From Corynebacterium simulans (GTDB lineage: Bacteria; Actinomycetota; Actinomycetes; Mycobacteriales; Mycobacteriaceae): 64,000 nucleotides of DNA. Below, in pieces: positions 1-10,100 of the stretch (position 1 is the stretch's first letter; every line of letters begins with the position of its first letter). The stretch lies in NCBI RefSeq assembly GCF_001586215.1, contig NZ_CP014634.1, positions 1,674,001 through 1,738,000 on the forward strand. Direction: 5' to 3'. The notes below the pieces were generated by a model. It saw only the letters and a program-made list of their open reading frames with translations, was not told where the DNA came from and did no database searches. The position numbers and the translations under genes are program-made.

Positions 1-254
1 AAGATCCTGACGATTACCTTGGGAAACGATAGGGATTTAATCTCCGTTACGGCGTGGCAGCTTCCCTAAACTGCCCTGCGCCTACTCAGTTAACGTGGTT
101 CTGGATGGAACTTTCCTGGCTAAGTGGGTTAAGCTGCTAGAGATTCCTCGTTATATTTCTGTGACGTTAACGTTTCCAGATGTGGCGACGATATGTGTCA
201 GTAGCACTAAATTTTTCTATCTAGCTCTTGTTGAGAAGTACATAAAGGAGAGAC
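1..254. other. Upstream region of first mycolyltransferase
   Basis: No convincing gene is seen in the first 254 bases. The stretch is less GC-rich than the coding DNA that follows and holds the leader and presumably the promoter of the mycolyltransferase gene. The only clear signal is a strong ribosome binding site, AAAGGAG, at about 245-251, just before the ATG at 255. Short ORFs overlapping this stretch lack any recognisable domain or ribosome binding site. Confidence 0.6.
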
Positions 255-1277
255 ATGACTTCACTGAGTTCGGGTCTCAAGGCGCGTGTTCTCACAGTCG
301 TGATGGCCGTTGCGGTCGCGCTTGGACTCGCTGTTGCTGCCGGTAGCCAGGAAGCGTCCGCTGCAAACCGCGACTTTTTGCGTGCCGATGCCACGGGCAC
401 CTGTGACTGGGATGCCGTCGGTTGGTGGGTGCAGCGCTGTGACGTTTGGTCCCCAGCAATGGGCCGCAACATTCCGGTGCAGATTCAGCCGGCTAAGAAC
501 GGCGGCAACGCTGGTCTGTACTTGCTCGATGGCCTGCGCGCGACGAACCGCACCAACGCTTGGGTTAACGACGTAAACGCTGCCCGCACCTACGAGCCGC
601 ACAACATCACCCTCGTAATGCCGGTTGGCGGAGAAGCCTCCTTCTACGCTGACTGGGAGGGCCCGGCTACCTACAACGCTGTTTCCCCGATCAACTACAA
701 GTGGGAAACCTTCCTGACCTCCGAGCTCCCAGGCTACCTGGAGCGCAACTTCGGCGTTGCTCGTAACAACAACTCTATTGCTGGTCTGTCCATGGGCGGC
801 ACCGCAGCCATCACCCTGGCCGGCAAGCACCCAGGCCAGTTCCGCCAGGTTCTGTCCTACTCTGGTTACCTGACCACCACCTTGCCAGGTGCACAGACCT
901 TCATGCGTCTCGCGCTTCTCGACGCCGGCGGATTTAACATCAACGCAATGTACGGTTCTCTGGTTAGCCCGCGCCGTTTCGAGAACGATCCGTTCCGCGT
1001 CATGGGCGGTCTGCGCAACACTGACGTCTACATCTCTGCAGCTTCCGGTATCCCAGGCGCAGGCGATGCAGGTTACTTGCCGCAGCATCAGCTGTCTGGC
1101 GCCGTTTTGGAGATGTTCGCTGGTGCGACCACCCGCATCTGGGAGGCTAAGGCTCGTGCAACTGGTCTGCGCGTGACTTCCAACTACCCAATGCAGGGCC
1201 TGCACAACTGGGCACAGTTTGGCTACCAGTTGGAGCACTCTAAGCCACAGGTTCTCAATGTGATGAACGCTTGGTAA
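255..1277 (+). CDS. Secreted mycolyltransferase (antigen 85 / Cmt family)
   Basis: This 340-residue protein is a secreted alpha/beta-hydrolase of the antigen 85/corynomycolyltransferase family. The family moves mycolic acid from trehalose monomycolate to arabinogalactan, to a second trehalose monomycolate, or in some members to proteins, outside the plasma membrane. Residues 1-35 form a signal peptide ending at an ASA-A site. The nucleophile motif GLSMGG places the catalytic serine at 179, and a late GLHNWAQF motif carries the probable catalytic histidine. Length is typical for the short, repeat-free members. The start is supported by AAAGGAG six to seven bases upstream. The gene stands before a larger LGFP-type paralogue and has its own terminator, so it is probably expressed separately. 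The exact Cmt/Myt number cannot be assigned. Confidence 0.93.
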   Translation: MTSLSSGLKARVLTVVMAVAVALGLAVAAGSQEASAANRDFLRADATGTCDWDAVGWWVQRCDVWSPAMGRNIPVQIQPAKNGGNAGLYLLDGLRATNRTNAWVNDVNAARTYEPHNITLVMPVGGEASFYADWEGPATYNAVSPINYKWETFLTSELPGYLERNFGVARNNNSIAGLSMGGTAAITLAGKHPGQFRQVLSYSGYLTTTLPGAQTFMRLALLDAGGFNINAMYGSLVSPRRFENDPFRVMGGLRNTDVYISAASGIPGAGDAGYLPQHQLSGAVLEMFAGATTRIWEAKARATGLRVTSNYPMQGLHNWAQFGYQLEHSKPQVLNVMNAW

Positions 1278-1278
1278 G

Positions 1279-1326
1279 CATCTAGGGAATTCGTTAGGAA
1301 ATCGCTCCGGCGAATTGTCCTAGATG
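1279..1326 (+). repeat. Inverted repeat after mycolyltransferase stop
   Basis: Arms CATCTAGGGAATTCG (1279-1293) and CGAATTGTCCTAGATG (1311-1326) can pair with a bulge around an 17-base loop. It lies immediately after the stop codon and just before a classical terminator, so it could protect the 3' end of the mRNA or form a first termination hairpin. No T-run follows it. Confidence 0.5.
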
Positions 1327-1333
1327 GGTTCTT

Positions 1334-1373
1334 AACCGGCCGCAGGTTTTCCTGCGGCCGGTTTTGTGTTTTT
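1334..1373 (+). terminator. Rho-independent terminator
   Basis: A perfect 13-base stem (AACCGGCCGCAGG at 1334-1346 and its complement at 1351-1363) closes a TTTT loop and is followed by a T-rich tract. It separates the first mycolyltransferase gene from the LGFP-type mycolyltransferase gene. Confidence 0.9.
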
Positions 1374-1540
1374 GGCGTGTTCCTCTTCCAAAAGTCTCAA
1401 GTTCAACTTAAACTTGAGCGCACGATAGACAGCACTTCGCGGCCTAGATGAGGAAAGTCCGGAGGAGGGGAACCTTCGGAAAACCACGCCTAGTCCGCTA
1501 CCTCGACATTAAAACCTCGACTTCATACAAGGACTCATCT

Positions 1541-3508
1541 ATGCGTAAAAATGCGTCTGCATCCAGCCTGCGCTCTCCAGGTTCCCCGACCAAGGCTCGT
1601 AAGGGTCTGGCCATCGCAGCTTTGCCTACTGCTGTAGCGGTGGGCTTGTCTCTCCTGCCGAATGCAACGGCTCAGTCCTCCCTTGGTTCATTGACGCAGA
1701 ACCTGGGTAGCTCCAACCTATCTGATGCTTTCGCTCCTGGCACCCCGCCGGAGCGCACTCCGATTCAGACCGAGTACCCAGAGGTTGAGGGGCTTCCGGA
1801 AGGCGTCGATATTTCCCGCGTGGAATACCTGACCAACCGCAACCTGCGCGTCTACATCAAGTCCGCAGCGATGCCGGACAAGGAGCAGGTTGTCCAGATC
1901 CAGCTTGCTCGTGACTGGTACTCCAGCCCGGATAAGAGGTTCCCAGAGGTATGGGCACTCGACGGCCTGCGCGCACGCGATGACGAGTCCGGCTGGACCA
2001 TTGAGACCGACATCGAGACTCAGTTCGCTGACCGCAACGTCAACCTCATCATGCCGGTGGGCGGCGAGTCCTCTTTCTACTCTGACTGGCAGAAGCCGGA
2101 CAATGGCCGCAACTACAAGTGGGAGACCTTCCTGACCAAGGAGCTCGTCCCGATTCTCGATAAGGCCTACCGTTCCAACCAGAAGCGCGCCGTTACCGGC
2201 ATCTCCATGGGCGGTACCGCGGCTATGAACTTGGCGGAGCGTAACCCGCACCTGTTCAAGTTCGTTGGTTCCTTCTCTGGCTACCTGGACACCACCACGC
2301 AGGGCATGCCTGAGGCTATCGCCGCAGCCCAGATGGATGCTGGCGGATTCACCTCCACCAACATGTGGGGCCCGCACTACTCTCAGGATTGGATCGACCA
2401 TGATCCGAAGCTGGGCATCGAAGCACTCAAGGACATGAAGGTCTACGTCTCCGCCGGCTCCGGTAAGGACGACTACGGCAATCTGAAGTCCGTGGCAAAG
2501 GGCCCCGCAAATGCTGCTGGCGTTGGTCTCGAGGTAATCTCCCGTATGTCTACCCAGACCTTCGTCGATTACGCGAAGCGCGCCGGTGTGCCAGTTGTTT
2601 CCCGCTTCCGCCCATCTGGCGTTCACAGCTGGGAATACTGGCAGTTTGAAATGCGCGAGGCTTGGCCAGTCATGGCTGACGCCCTCGGCATCGCTAAGGA
2701 AGACCGCGGCGCAGATTGCACCCCGGTTGGAGCTATCGCAGAGGCAACCAAGTCCGGCATCCTGGGCTCCTGCCTGAACAACGAGTACGACGTCGCCGGC
2801 GGAAAGGCCGAAGACTTCCAGGCGGGTACCGCTTACTGGTCCCCAGAGACCGGCGCACACGCCATCTTTGGCCGCATCGGCGCACGTTACGCAGAAAGCG
2901 GCGGACCGACCTCCTGGCTGGGCTTCCCAACCACCGGCGAGACCAAGACCCCAGACGGCAAGGGCCGCTTCGTCCACTTCCAGCACGGCTCCATCTACTG
3001 GACCGCAGAAACCGGCGCTTGGGCTATTCCAGGTGACATGGTTGAGGCATGGGGCAAGAACGGCTTCGAAGGCGGCGACCTTAAGTACCCAACCGGCCCG
3101 GTCACTAAGGTCGGCGAGGGCTTCGCACAGGACTTCCAGAATGGCGTTCTGACCCGTAACCCGGATGAGTCCCACTCCATCGTCCACGGTGCTATCGGTG
3201 CCAAGTACAAGGAGCTGGGCGGCCCGTCCTCCCCGCTGGGCTTCCCGAAGGGTGGCGAAAAGCCAATCAAGGGCGGCTTCTTCCAGGAGTTCGAGCACGG
3301 CAACATCTACTGGTCCGCTGAATCCGGTGCGCACTACATTCTGTACGGCGCAATCATGGACGAGTGGGGCAAGCGCGGCTTCGAGCAGGGCGAGTTCGGC
3401 TGGCCAACCAGTGACTACAACCAGATTGCAGCCGGCGGCATCTCCCAGACCTTCCAGCACGGTGAGATCCGCGAAATCATGGGCAGCGTTCAGGCGGAAA
3501 AGAAGTAA
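1541..3508 (+). CDS. cop1: Mycolyltransferase with C-terminal LGFP repeats (Cop1/PS1 type)
   Basis: The product is a 655-residue secreted mycolyltransferase. It has a signal peptide (about residues 1-44, ending ATA-Q), an antigen 85-like alpha/beta-hydrolase domain (about 70-400) with GISMGG and catalytic Ser222 and a GVHSWEYW motif with the likely histidine, then a C-terminal array of LGFP-type repeats (about 430-645) such as SWLGFPTTG, SPLGFPKGG and the divergent FGWPTSD. LGFP repeats are known to bind the arabinogalactan-peptidoglycan wall. The open frame extends upstream to 1448, but I place the start at ATG 1541 because AAGGA lies seven bases before it and the signal peptide begins there. 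It resembles PS1/Cop1 (Cmt1/MytA) of C. glutamicum. A DUF732 lipoprotein gene follows two bases after the stop, so they form an operon. Confidence 0.92.
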   Translation: MRKNASASSLRSPGSPTKARKGLAIAALPTAVAVGLSLLPNATAQSSLGSLTQNLGSSNLSDAFAPGTPPERTPIQTEYPEVEGLPEGVDISRVEYLTNRNLRVYIKSAAMPDKEQVVQIQLARDWYSSPDKRFPEVWALDGLRARDDESGWTIETDIETQFADRNVNLIMPVGGESSFYSDWQKPDNGRNYKWETFLTKELVPILDKAYRSNQKRAVTGISMGGTAAMNLAERNPHLFKFVGSFSGYLDTTTQGMPEAIAAAQMDAGGFTSTNMWGPHYSQDWIDHDPKLGIEALKDMKVYVSAGSGKDDYGNLKSVAKGPANAAGVGLEVISRMSTQTFVDYAKRAGVPVVSRFRPSGVHSWEYWQFEMREAWPVMADALGIAKEDRGADCTPVGAIAEATKSGILGSCLNNEYDVAGGKAEDFQAGTAYWSPETGAHAIFGRIGARYAESGGPTSWLGFPTTGETKTPDGKGRFVHFQHGSIYWTAETGAWAIPGDMVEAWGKNGFEGGDLKYPTGPVTKVGEGFAQDFQNGVLTRNPDESHSIVHGAIGAKYKELGGPSSPLGFPKGGEKPIKGGFFQEFEHGNIYWSAESGAHYILYGAIMDEWGKRGFEQGEFGWPTSDYNQIAAGGISQTFQHGEIREIMGSVQAEKK

Positions 3509-3510
3509 TC

Positions 3511-4044
3511 ATGCGTACCTCCTTCCGGGTTCCTGTAATGTGCGCAGCCTTCATGGCTGCAGCACTCGGCCTAAGCGCCTGTGGTTCCGCAACGGTTGAA
3601 AGCGAGAACTCTCCCGAGCAGACGAAAGTCGCCCCGCTCGAGCGTTCTTCGCAGCCTGCAAGTGCTTCGGAAAGCGCCTCTGAAGCTAGCTCGCAGTCGG
3701 CGGATTCTTCGGACGAAAAGTCCTCTTCGGAATCCAGCGCTGCTTCGGCAAGCGATGAGCCTGAAGACCGTGGCGCCCGGGAAATCTCCGCTATCCCTTC
3801 GCCTAGCCAGACTCAGGGACCTGAGCAAGATTTCCTAGCTGCAGTTCAGAAAGCTGGAGTAGAAACAGAAGGTGCAGAAGATCAAATCATCGGTGCAGGC
3901 CAAGCTGCATGCAACGAAGGCGATGCCGTAACCATCCCCGCTGTTGCAGGTCAGCTCATCGAGCAAGGCCGCGCACCTTTGTCACATGAGGAGCTAACCG
4001 CCGTCCTCACGGCCCAAGCGCGCGGCACCCTGTGTGCTAAATAA
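3511..4044 (+). CDS. DUF732-domain lipoprotein
   Basis: This 177-residue protein begins with a signal sequence ending in the lipobox LSAC, which predicts a lipid-anchored exported protein. Residues about 30-95 are a low-complexity Ser/Glu/Ala linker. The C-terminal 70 residues fit the small all-helical DUF732 domain, with two cysteines (QAACNEG and GTLCAK) that could form the disulfide expected in that family. No catalytic function is known. It starts two bases after the LGFP mycolyltransferase stop and ends 11 bases before the cutinase-like gene, so it belongs to the same mycomembrane operon. A similar small exported protein gene sits near mycolyltransferases in other corynebacteria. Confidence 0.8.
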   Translation: MRTSFRVPVMCAAFMAAALGLSACGSATVESENSPEQTKVAPLERSSQPASASESASEASSQSADSSDEKSSSESSAASASDEPEDRGAREISAIPSPSQTQGPEQDFLAAVQKAGVETEGAEDQIIGAGQAACNEGDAVTIPAVAGQLIEQGRAPLSHEELTAVLTAQARGTLCAK

Positions 4045-4055
4045 GGTAGAAATTT

Positions 4056-4991
4056 ATGCGAAAAACACTCACGGTTGTTGCCGTCCTCGTCGTATTAGCT
4101 GTCATCGGCGCGGGAGCGGTTCACTTCTTAAACGCCAACAAGGCAGGAGAATCCAACAATCTGAGTGAGCCGGCGCCCACCGAGCAGGGCGGGGGAGTCG
4201 AGGCCCCTGCCCAGCCGGATTGGTGCCCGCGCTTCGAAGTGATTTCTGCCCCTGGCACTTGGGAATCTAAGGCCGATGATGACCCCATCAACCCGAGCGC
4301 CAACCCCAAGTCCTTCATGCTTTCCATCAGCAACCCGCTGAAGGAGGCCTACGTTCCTGAAGACGTAAAGGTCTGGACGCTCCCTTATACCGCGCAGTTT
4401 AAAAACATCAACGCTCAACAGGAGATGAGCTACGACGAATCTCGTGATGAGGGTACCTCTCGCCTCGAGGGCGAGCTGACCACCATGCACGAGAACTGCC
4501 CAGCCACCAAGTTCATCATTGCCGGTTTCTCTCAGGGCGCTGTCATTGCGGGCGACGTCGCAGACCGCATCGGTGGTGGCAATGGCCCAATCCCAGCCGA
4601 GGCTGTCTCGGGCGTTGCGTTGGTGGCAGATGGGCGCCGCCAAGCAGGTGTAGGCCAGAACCCCGGCGTGCCCGTTGCTGGTGTCGGTGCAGAGATTGCT
4701 CTGCAGCCGGTTGGCATGCTCATCCAGGGCATCGTTCCTGGCGCATCCATGCGTGGTCCACGCGCAAACGGCTTCGGTTCCTTGGCAGATCGCACCTTCC
4801 AGATTTGTGCACCTGATGACTCCATCTGCGACGCCCCACTCGATGGCCCAAACGGCCTTGAGCGCGCACGCGGGCTCATTGAAGCAAACGGTGTGCATGC
4901 AATGTATGCCACCAACCCGAACGTGATTCCGGGTACCACTGCTAACCAATGGGTCGTCGGCTGGGCGCGGGAAATTATCGACCGCACCTAA
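4056..4991 (+). CDS. Cutinase-family envelope esterase (Culp6/Rv3802c-like)
   Basis: The 311-residue product has an N-terminal membrane anchor or signal (about residues 4-24), a short Pro/Glu-rich spacer and a cutinase-like alpha/beta-hydrolase domain. Motif GFSQGA supplies Ser159, an APDDSICD motif supplies the likely catalytic Asp with paired cysteines, and NGVHAMYA supplies His281. Its position directly before fadD32 and pks13 matches Rv3802c (Culp6), an essential lipase/thioesterase of the mycolate operon of M. tuberculosis. The likely role is hydrolysis of acyl esters in the mycomembrane, which could feed back on mycolate synthesis. The precise substrate is inferred only from the homologue. 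Confidence 0.88.
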   Translation: MRKTLTVVAVLVVLAVIGAGAVHFLNANKAGESNNLSEPAPTEQGGGVEAPAQPDWCPRFEVISAPGTWESKADDDPINPSANPKSFMLSISNPLKEAYVPEDVKVWTLPYTAQFKNINAQQEMSYDESRDEGTSRLEGELTTMHENCPATKFIIAGFSQGAVIAGDVADRIGGGNGPIPAEAVSGVALVADGRRQAGVGQNPGVPVAGVGAEIALQPVGMLIQGIVPGASMRGPRANGFGSLADRTFQICAPDDSICDAPLDGPNGLERARGLIEANGVHAMYATNPNVIPGTTANQWVVGWAREIIDRT

Positions 4992-5093
4992 CTTCGTTCA
5001 AACTTAAAACGGCCGCGTTATGTAACACTGCGCGTCTCCGAGATGATATTTTTAATGTCAAAAGTAAACAATCTAAGCCCAAAAGGAGATTAG

Positions 5094-6932
5094 ATGGACC
5101 TCCAAGCATTGATTGGCCAGTTCTTTGACGGGAATGGTCGCATTGTTCTGCCGCCTCACTTGACCCTGCCGGGGCTTGGTGAGCACGTCTTTGAAATGGA
5201 ACAACAATCAGGAGTTCCTGATCGCCCGGTTTTGCGCCAGTGGCTTTTTGATGATGACCCCGCTGGTACTCCGCGCGATTTCACCCGCTCAGAGGTAAAC
5301 AAGCGAATCAAGGTTGTGGCCGCGCGCCTGCAGCAGGTCGGCGCAGTAGGGGACCGTGTAGCCATCCTCGCTGGTAACTCTCCGGAGTACCTGTTTGGCT
5401 TCATGGGTGCGATGTATGCCGGAATGACTCCGCTGCCACTCTATGATCCCAACGAGCCCGGCCACTCCGAGCACCTGCGCGCAGTCTTTGGTGATTCGAA
5501 TCCTTCGATTGTGCTGACTAACAACGTTTCTGCAGCCGCAGTTCGCCGCTACTTCGCAGACTTGCCGTCGGCGCAGCGCCCACGCGTGATTTCCATCGAT
5601 TCTCTGCCGGATTCGCTCGCGGCTTCGTGGAAGAATCCAGTTGAACAAGGCGCCGGTGAGGGAGCAGCAGCGCCCGTCGACGCTCCCGCTTTCCTCCAGT
5701 ACACCTCCGGCTCTACCCGCACTCCAGCGGGCGTGTTGCTGACTAACCGCTCGATTTTGACGAATGTGCTGCAGATTTTTGCTGCGGTACACATTAAGAT
5801 GCCGCCGCGCATCGTTTCCTGGCTGCCGTTGCACCACGATATGGGCATTATTTTGGCTTCTTTCGCCACCATTTTGGGCTTGAACTTCGAGATGATGACA
5901 CCGCGTGACTTTGTGCAGCAGCCGAAGCGTTGGGTACGCCAGATTAGCCGCCAGCCAGGCGATGAAAGCTTCGCAGGAATTTATGCCGTGGTTCCGAACT
6001 TTGCTCTGGAGCTAGCTGCTCGTTATGGCGCACCGGTTGCGGGTGAGGATATTGATCTGTCGCATGTCGATGGCATTGTCATCGGCTCCGAACCTGTAAC
6101 AGAGACTGCAGTGGACAATTTCTGGGAGGTCTTTAGCGAATACGGGCTCAAGCGCGAGGCTATGCGTCCTTCCTACGGCCTGGCAGAAGCTTCGCTGATG
6201 GTGGCTACTCCGCAGGAAGGCGAGCGCCCGCTCATCACGCACTTCAACCGTGAGCAGTTGACGGCAGGCAAGGCCGTTGTGGAGGACAAGTCCGAGCAGA
6301 CGGTGGCTTTTGCATCAAATGGTCAGGGCATGCCTGCTCAGTATCTGACGATCGTGGATCCAGAAACCAAGGCTGAGCTTGCCGACGCCCAGATTGGCGA
6401 GCTGTGGTTGCACGGCGACAACATGGCGGCCGGTTACCTGGGCCGCGAGGACGAGACAGCTTCTACTTTCCGGAATACTTTGGCCACGCGCCTGCCAGAG
6501 GGCTCCCGCGTTGTTGGGGCGCCGGAAGATGACAAGTGGATGGCCACGGGCGACCTTGCCACCATCGTGGATGGTCACCTCTACATCACGGGCCGTTTGA
6601 AGGACTTGATCGTGGTTGCAGGACGAAACCACTACCCGCAAGATATCGAGGCAACCGTCCAGGAGGCCTCGGCGCATGTGCGACCAGATTCCATCGCTGC
6701 TTTCTCCGTGGAAGGTGGAAATACCGAGCAGCTAGTGCTGCTGATCGAACGTGCTGATGATGCAGATTCTGCAGGCGATGAAGCAGCGACCGAGGTTATT
6801 CGTACCGCCGTCTCGAAGGCACACGGTATTACGCCGGAGGTCATTCGCTGGTTTAGTGCGCATGAAATCAATCGCACTTCTTCTGGGAAGATTGCACGCC
6901 GTGTAGCAAAGAAGCACTTCCTCGCGAGCTAA
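5094..6932 (+). CDS. fadD32: FadD32 long-chain fatty acyl-AMP ligase
   Basis: This 612-residue adenylate-forming enzyme activates the meromycolate-type fatty acid as acyl-AMP and loads it on the N-terminal acyl carrier domain of Pks13. The adenylation core motif YTSGSTRTPAG lies at residues 203-213, a TGDLA motif near 485 and the C-terminal loop EINRTSSGK puts the conserved lysine at 599. Length matches the FAAL family. The ATG at 5094 is preceded by AAGGAGAT. It is followed after 181 bases by pks13 and, in corynebacteria, FadD32, Pks13 and the carboxylase act as one pathway. The family is cytoplasmic and associated with the membrane face. Confidence 0.96.
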   Translation: MDLQALIGQFFDGNGRIVLPPHLTLPGLGEHVFEMEQQSGVPDRPVLRQWLFDDDPAGTPRDFTRSEVNKRIKVVAARLQQVGAVGDRVAILAGNSPEYLFGFMGAMYAGMTPLPLYDPNEPGHSEHLRAVFGDSNPSIVLTNNVSAAAVRRYFADLPSAQRPRVISIDSLPDSLAASWKNPVEQGAGEGAAAPVDAPAFLQYTSGSTRTPAGVLLTNRSILTNVLQIFAAVHIKMPPRIVSWLPLHHDMGIILASFATILGLNFEMMTPRDFVQQPKRWVRQISRQPGDESFAGIYAVVPNFALELAARYGAPVAGEDIDLSHVDGIVIGSEPVTETAVDNFWEVFSEYGLKREAMRPSYGLAEASLMVATPQEGERPLITHFNREQLTAGKAVVEDKSEQTVAFASNGQGMPAQYLTIVDPETKAELADAQIGELWLHGDNMAAGYLGREDETASTFRNTLATRLPEGSRVVGAPEDDKWMATGDLATIVDGHLYITGRLKDLIVVAGRNHYPQDIEATVQEASAHVRPDSIAAFSVEGGNTEQLVLLIERADDADSAGDEAATEVIRTAVSKAHGITPEVIRWFSAHEINRTSSGKIARRVAKKHFLAS

Positions 6933-6955
6933 CGCCGCGCTCTAATCGCTTTTAC

Positions 6956-6990
6956 ACCTCTGCTGTATTGCACTGCCATATAGCAGAGGT
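6956..6990. repeat. Inverted repeat between fadD32 and pks13
   Basis: Arms ACCTCTGCT (6956-6964) and AGCAGAGGT (6982-6990) flank a 17-base loop in the 181-base gap between fadD32 and pks13. There is no T-run, so it is more likely an attenuating or stabilising hairpin than a full terminator. The gap is long enough to hold a separate pks13 promoter. Confidence 0.5.
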
Positions 6991-7113
6991 GAGTTGTTAT
7001 CGTGACAGAAGTTAACAAAATGAGACAATAAAGCGATAAAGATTGCAGGCATGCGGCAACCAGTGCTGTGCAGAATTGTGCGGAAACTCCCCATTTATAG
7101 AAAGCTAATTTAG

Positions 7114-10100
7114 ATGACTGTTGAAGAACTACGAGGCTGGCTACGCAATTGGGTCGCGCAAACCACCGGCCTATCCGCTGAGGAAATTACTGATAGCAAG
7201 CCTCTAGAAAACTTCGGGTTGTCCTCCCGCGATGCAGTAGTTCTCTCCGGTGAGCTGGAGAACCTACTCGGGATGAAGTTAGAACCGACTGTCGCTTATG
7301 AATACCCGACTATCGCACAGCTCGCTGACCGTCTGGTCAACGGCGTAGCATCCTCGAGCAACTCCGCGGTCGATTCCAGCAGCGGTGCCGCCTCCACGCG
7401 CAATGCCGGCATCATTGGCGGCGATATCGCGATTATCGGTGAAGCTGGCCGTTTCCCCGGAGCACAGAACGTCAAAGAGTTCTGGGACATGTTGGTCGAA
7501 GGCCGTGCCGGAACCGGCCCGCTACCTATGGGCCGCTGGTCGGAGTACGCCGCAGAGCCGACGGTCTCGGAAAAGATTGCTAACCAGAACACCGATGGTG
7601 GTTACCTCGAAGACATTGCTAGCTTCGATGCGGAGTTCTTTGGGCTTTCTCCCCTCGAAGCCGCGAACATGGACCCTCAGCAGCGCATTCTTCTTGAACT
7701 AGCTTGGGAAGCGCTCGAGGACGCAGGGCTTCCAGCCAACCAGCTGCGCGGCACTGCAACGGGCGTGTACATGGGTTCGACTAACAATGACTACGGCATG
7801 CTCATCGTCGCTGACCCTGCAGAGGCGCACCCTTATGCCATGACCGGCACTTCTTCTGCAGTGGTGGCCAACCGCATCTCCTACGCACTGGACCTGCGTG
7901 GCCCTTCCATCAACGTGGACACTGCATGCTCTTCCTCGCTGGTCGCTGTTAGCCAAGCCGTCAATGACCTGCGCACAGGTGCCTCTGACGTAGCTTTGGC
8001 CGGCGGCGTTAACATCCTCGCTGCTCCGCACGCCTCGACTGGATTTAGCGAACTTGGCGTTATCTCCCCGACCAGCGCTATCCACGCTTTCTCCGACGAC
8101 GCCGACGGTATCGTCCGCTCTGATGCCGCCGGCGTTTTGGTGCTCAAGCGTCTCGCCGATGCTGAGCGCGATGGCGATAACATCCTCGCCGTCATCAAGG
8201 GCACTGCCGTTAACTCCGACGGCCACTCCAACGGACTAACCGCCCCGAACCCAGACGCGCAGGTTGACGTCCTCGAGCGCGCCTACGCCGACGCTGGTAT
8301 TGACCCGCAGCTAGTCGACTACGTCGAAGCACACGGCACCGGCACCATCCTCGGAGACCCAATCGAGGCCACCGCCCTTGGCCGTGTTCTCGGTTCCGGG
8401 CGCGAAATGGCAGCGCCGATGCTTCTCGGTTCTGCGAAGTCGAACATCGGTCACTCTGAATCCGCTGCCGGCGTAGTTGGCCTCATTAAGGTCATCGAGT
8501 CGATGCGCCACGGCGTCATCCCGCCAAGCATCAACTTCTCCGCCCCAAACCGCTACATCGATTTCGACAACGAGCACCTCGAAGTCGTTGAGGATCCCCG
8601 CGAGTGGCCGGAATATTCGGGTCAAAAAGTCGCTGGTGTTTCAGGCTTCGGCTTCGGTGGCACTAACGCGCACGTCGTCCTCACCGACTACCGCGGCCTG
8701 ACTGCCGAGACCGCAGCGCAGGTCAACATCGACGAGGGCGCTCCAGTCTCCCTGCCGATTTCCGGTCTTCTGCCATCCCGTCGCGCGGCTGCTGCAGGCC
8801 AGATCGCTGACTACATCGAGCAAGAACATCCTGACCTGCTTTCTCTCGCGCGCACTCTTGCGCGCCGAAACCATGCACGCTCCCGTGCAGTGGTGACGGG
8901 CGTCAGCGAAGAGGACGTCGTCAAGCGTTTGCGTCAGGTAGCCGACGGCAAAGTCTCCATGGGAATCGCCTCTGCAGATTCCCCGTCTGTACCAGGCCCC
9001 GTCTTTATCTACTCCGGCTTCGGTTCCCAGCACCGCAAGATGATTAAGGACGTTCTCGAGATTTCTCCAGCGTTTAAGGAACGCTTGGAAGAACTCGACC
9101 GAATCGTCGAATTCGAGTCCGGGTGGTCCATCCTCGACATCGTTACCGACGACGCCCAGACCTATAACACCGAAACCGCCCAGGTAGCGATTACCGCAAT
9201 CCAGATTGCTTTGACGGACCTTCTTGCATCCTTCGGTGTTCGTCCGGCGGGTGTTATCGGTATGTCCATGGGCGAAATCGCTGCTGCCTACGCTTCCGGC
9301 GGTATCACTGCAGAAGACGCCATGCTTATCGCCGCTCACCGTTCCCGCTTGATGGGCGAAGGTGAAAACTCGCTCGGTGAGGAAGAACAGGGCGCAATGG
9401 CTGTTGTCGAGCTTACTGCTGCTGAAATCGAAGCTCTGGACGGCAACATTGAACCTGCCGTCTACACCGGCCCTGGTATGACAACTGTTGGAGGTCCGCG
9501 TCCTGAGGTCCTCGCTTTGGTGGAAAAGCTGGAAGCAGAAGGAAAGTTCGCACGCGCGCTTAACGTGAAGGGTGCAGGACATACCTCGGCTGTGGACCCA
9601 ATTCTGGGCGAGCTGTATGCAGACATCGCTGGTATCGAACCACGGCCGCTGCACACGACGCTGTACAGCTCTGTCGACCGCGGTGAAATCTACCGCCCAG
9701 GTGCCCTTGTCCACGATGAGGATTACTGGATTCGTATGACTCGCCAGCCGGTCATGCTGCAGGATGCTACGGAAGCCGCTTTTGCCTCTGGGCATACGCA
9801 GATTGTGGAAATATCACCGAACCCGATTGCGTTGATGGGGCTAATGTCGACTGCTTTTGCGGTTGGTAAGTCTGATGCGCAGTTGCTGTTTAGCTTGAAG
9901 CGGAAGGTCGATCCGACGGAGTCTTTGTTGGACCTTCTGGCGAAGCTGTATGTGGCTGGCGCACCGGTAGACTACACGGCGGTCTTTGGTTCGGGCGCGC
10001 TTGTCGACGCCCCTCACACCCAGTTCAAGCGCCAGCGCTTCTGGACGAATGCCCGTCCTTCTTCTGGCATCTCTGGTTTGCCAGGTGCGCGGGTTAACCT

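Noticed and set aside
1718..3460. 580-codon - strand frame opposite the LGFP mycolyltransferase
   Set aside because: Mirror frame with no domain; the + strand protein is well supported.
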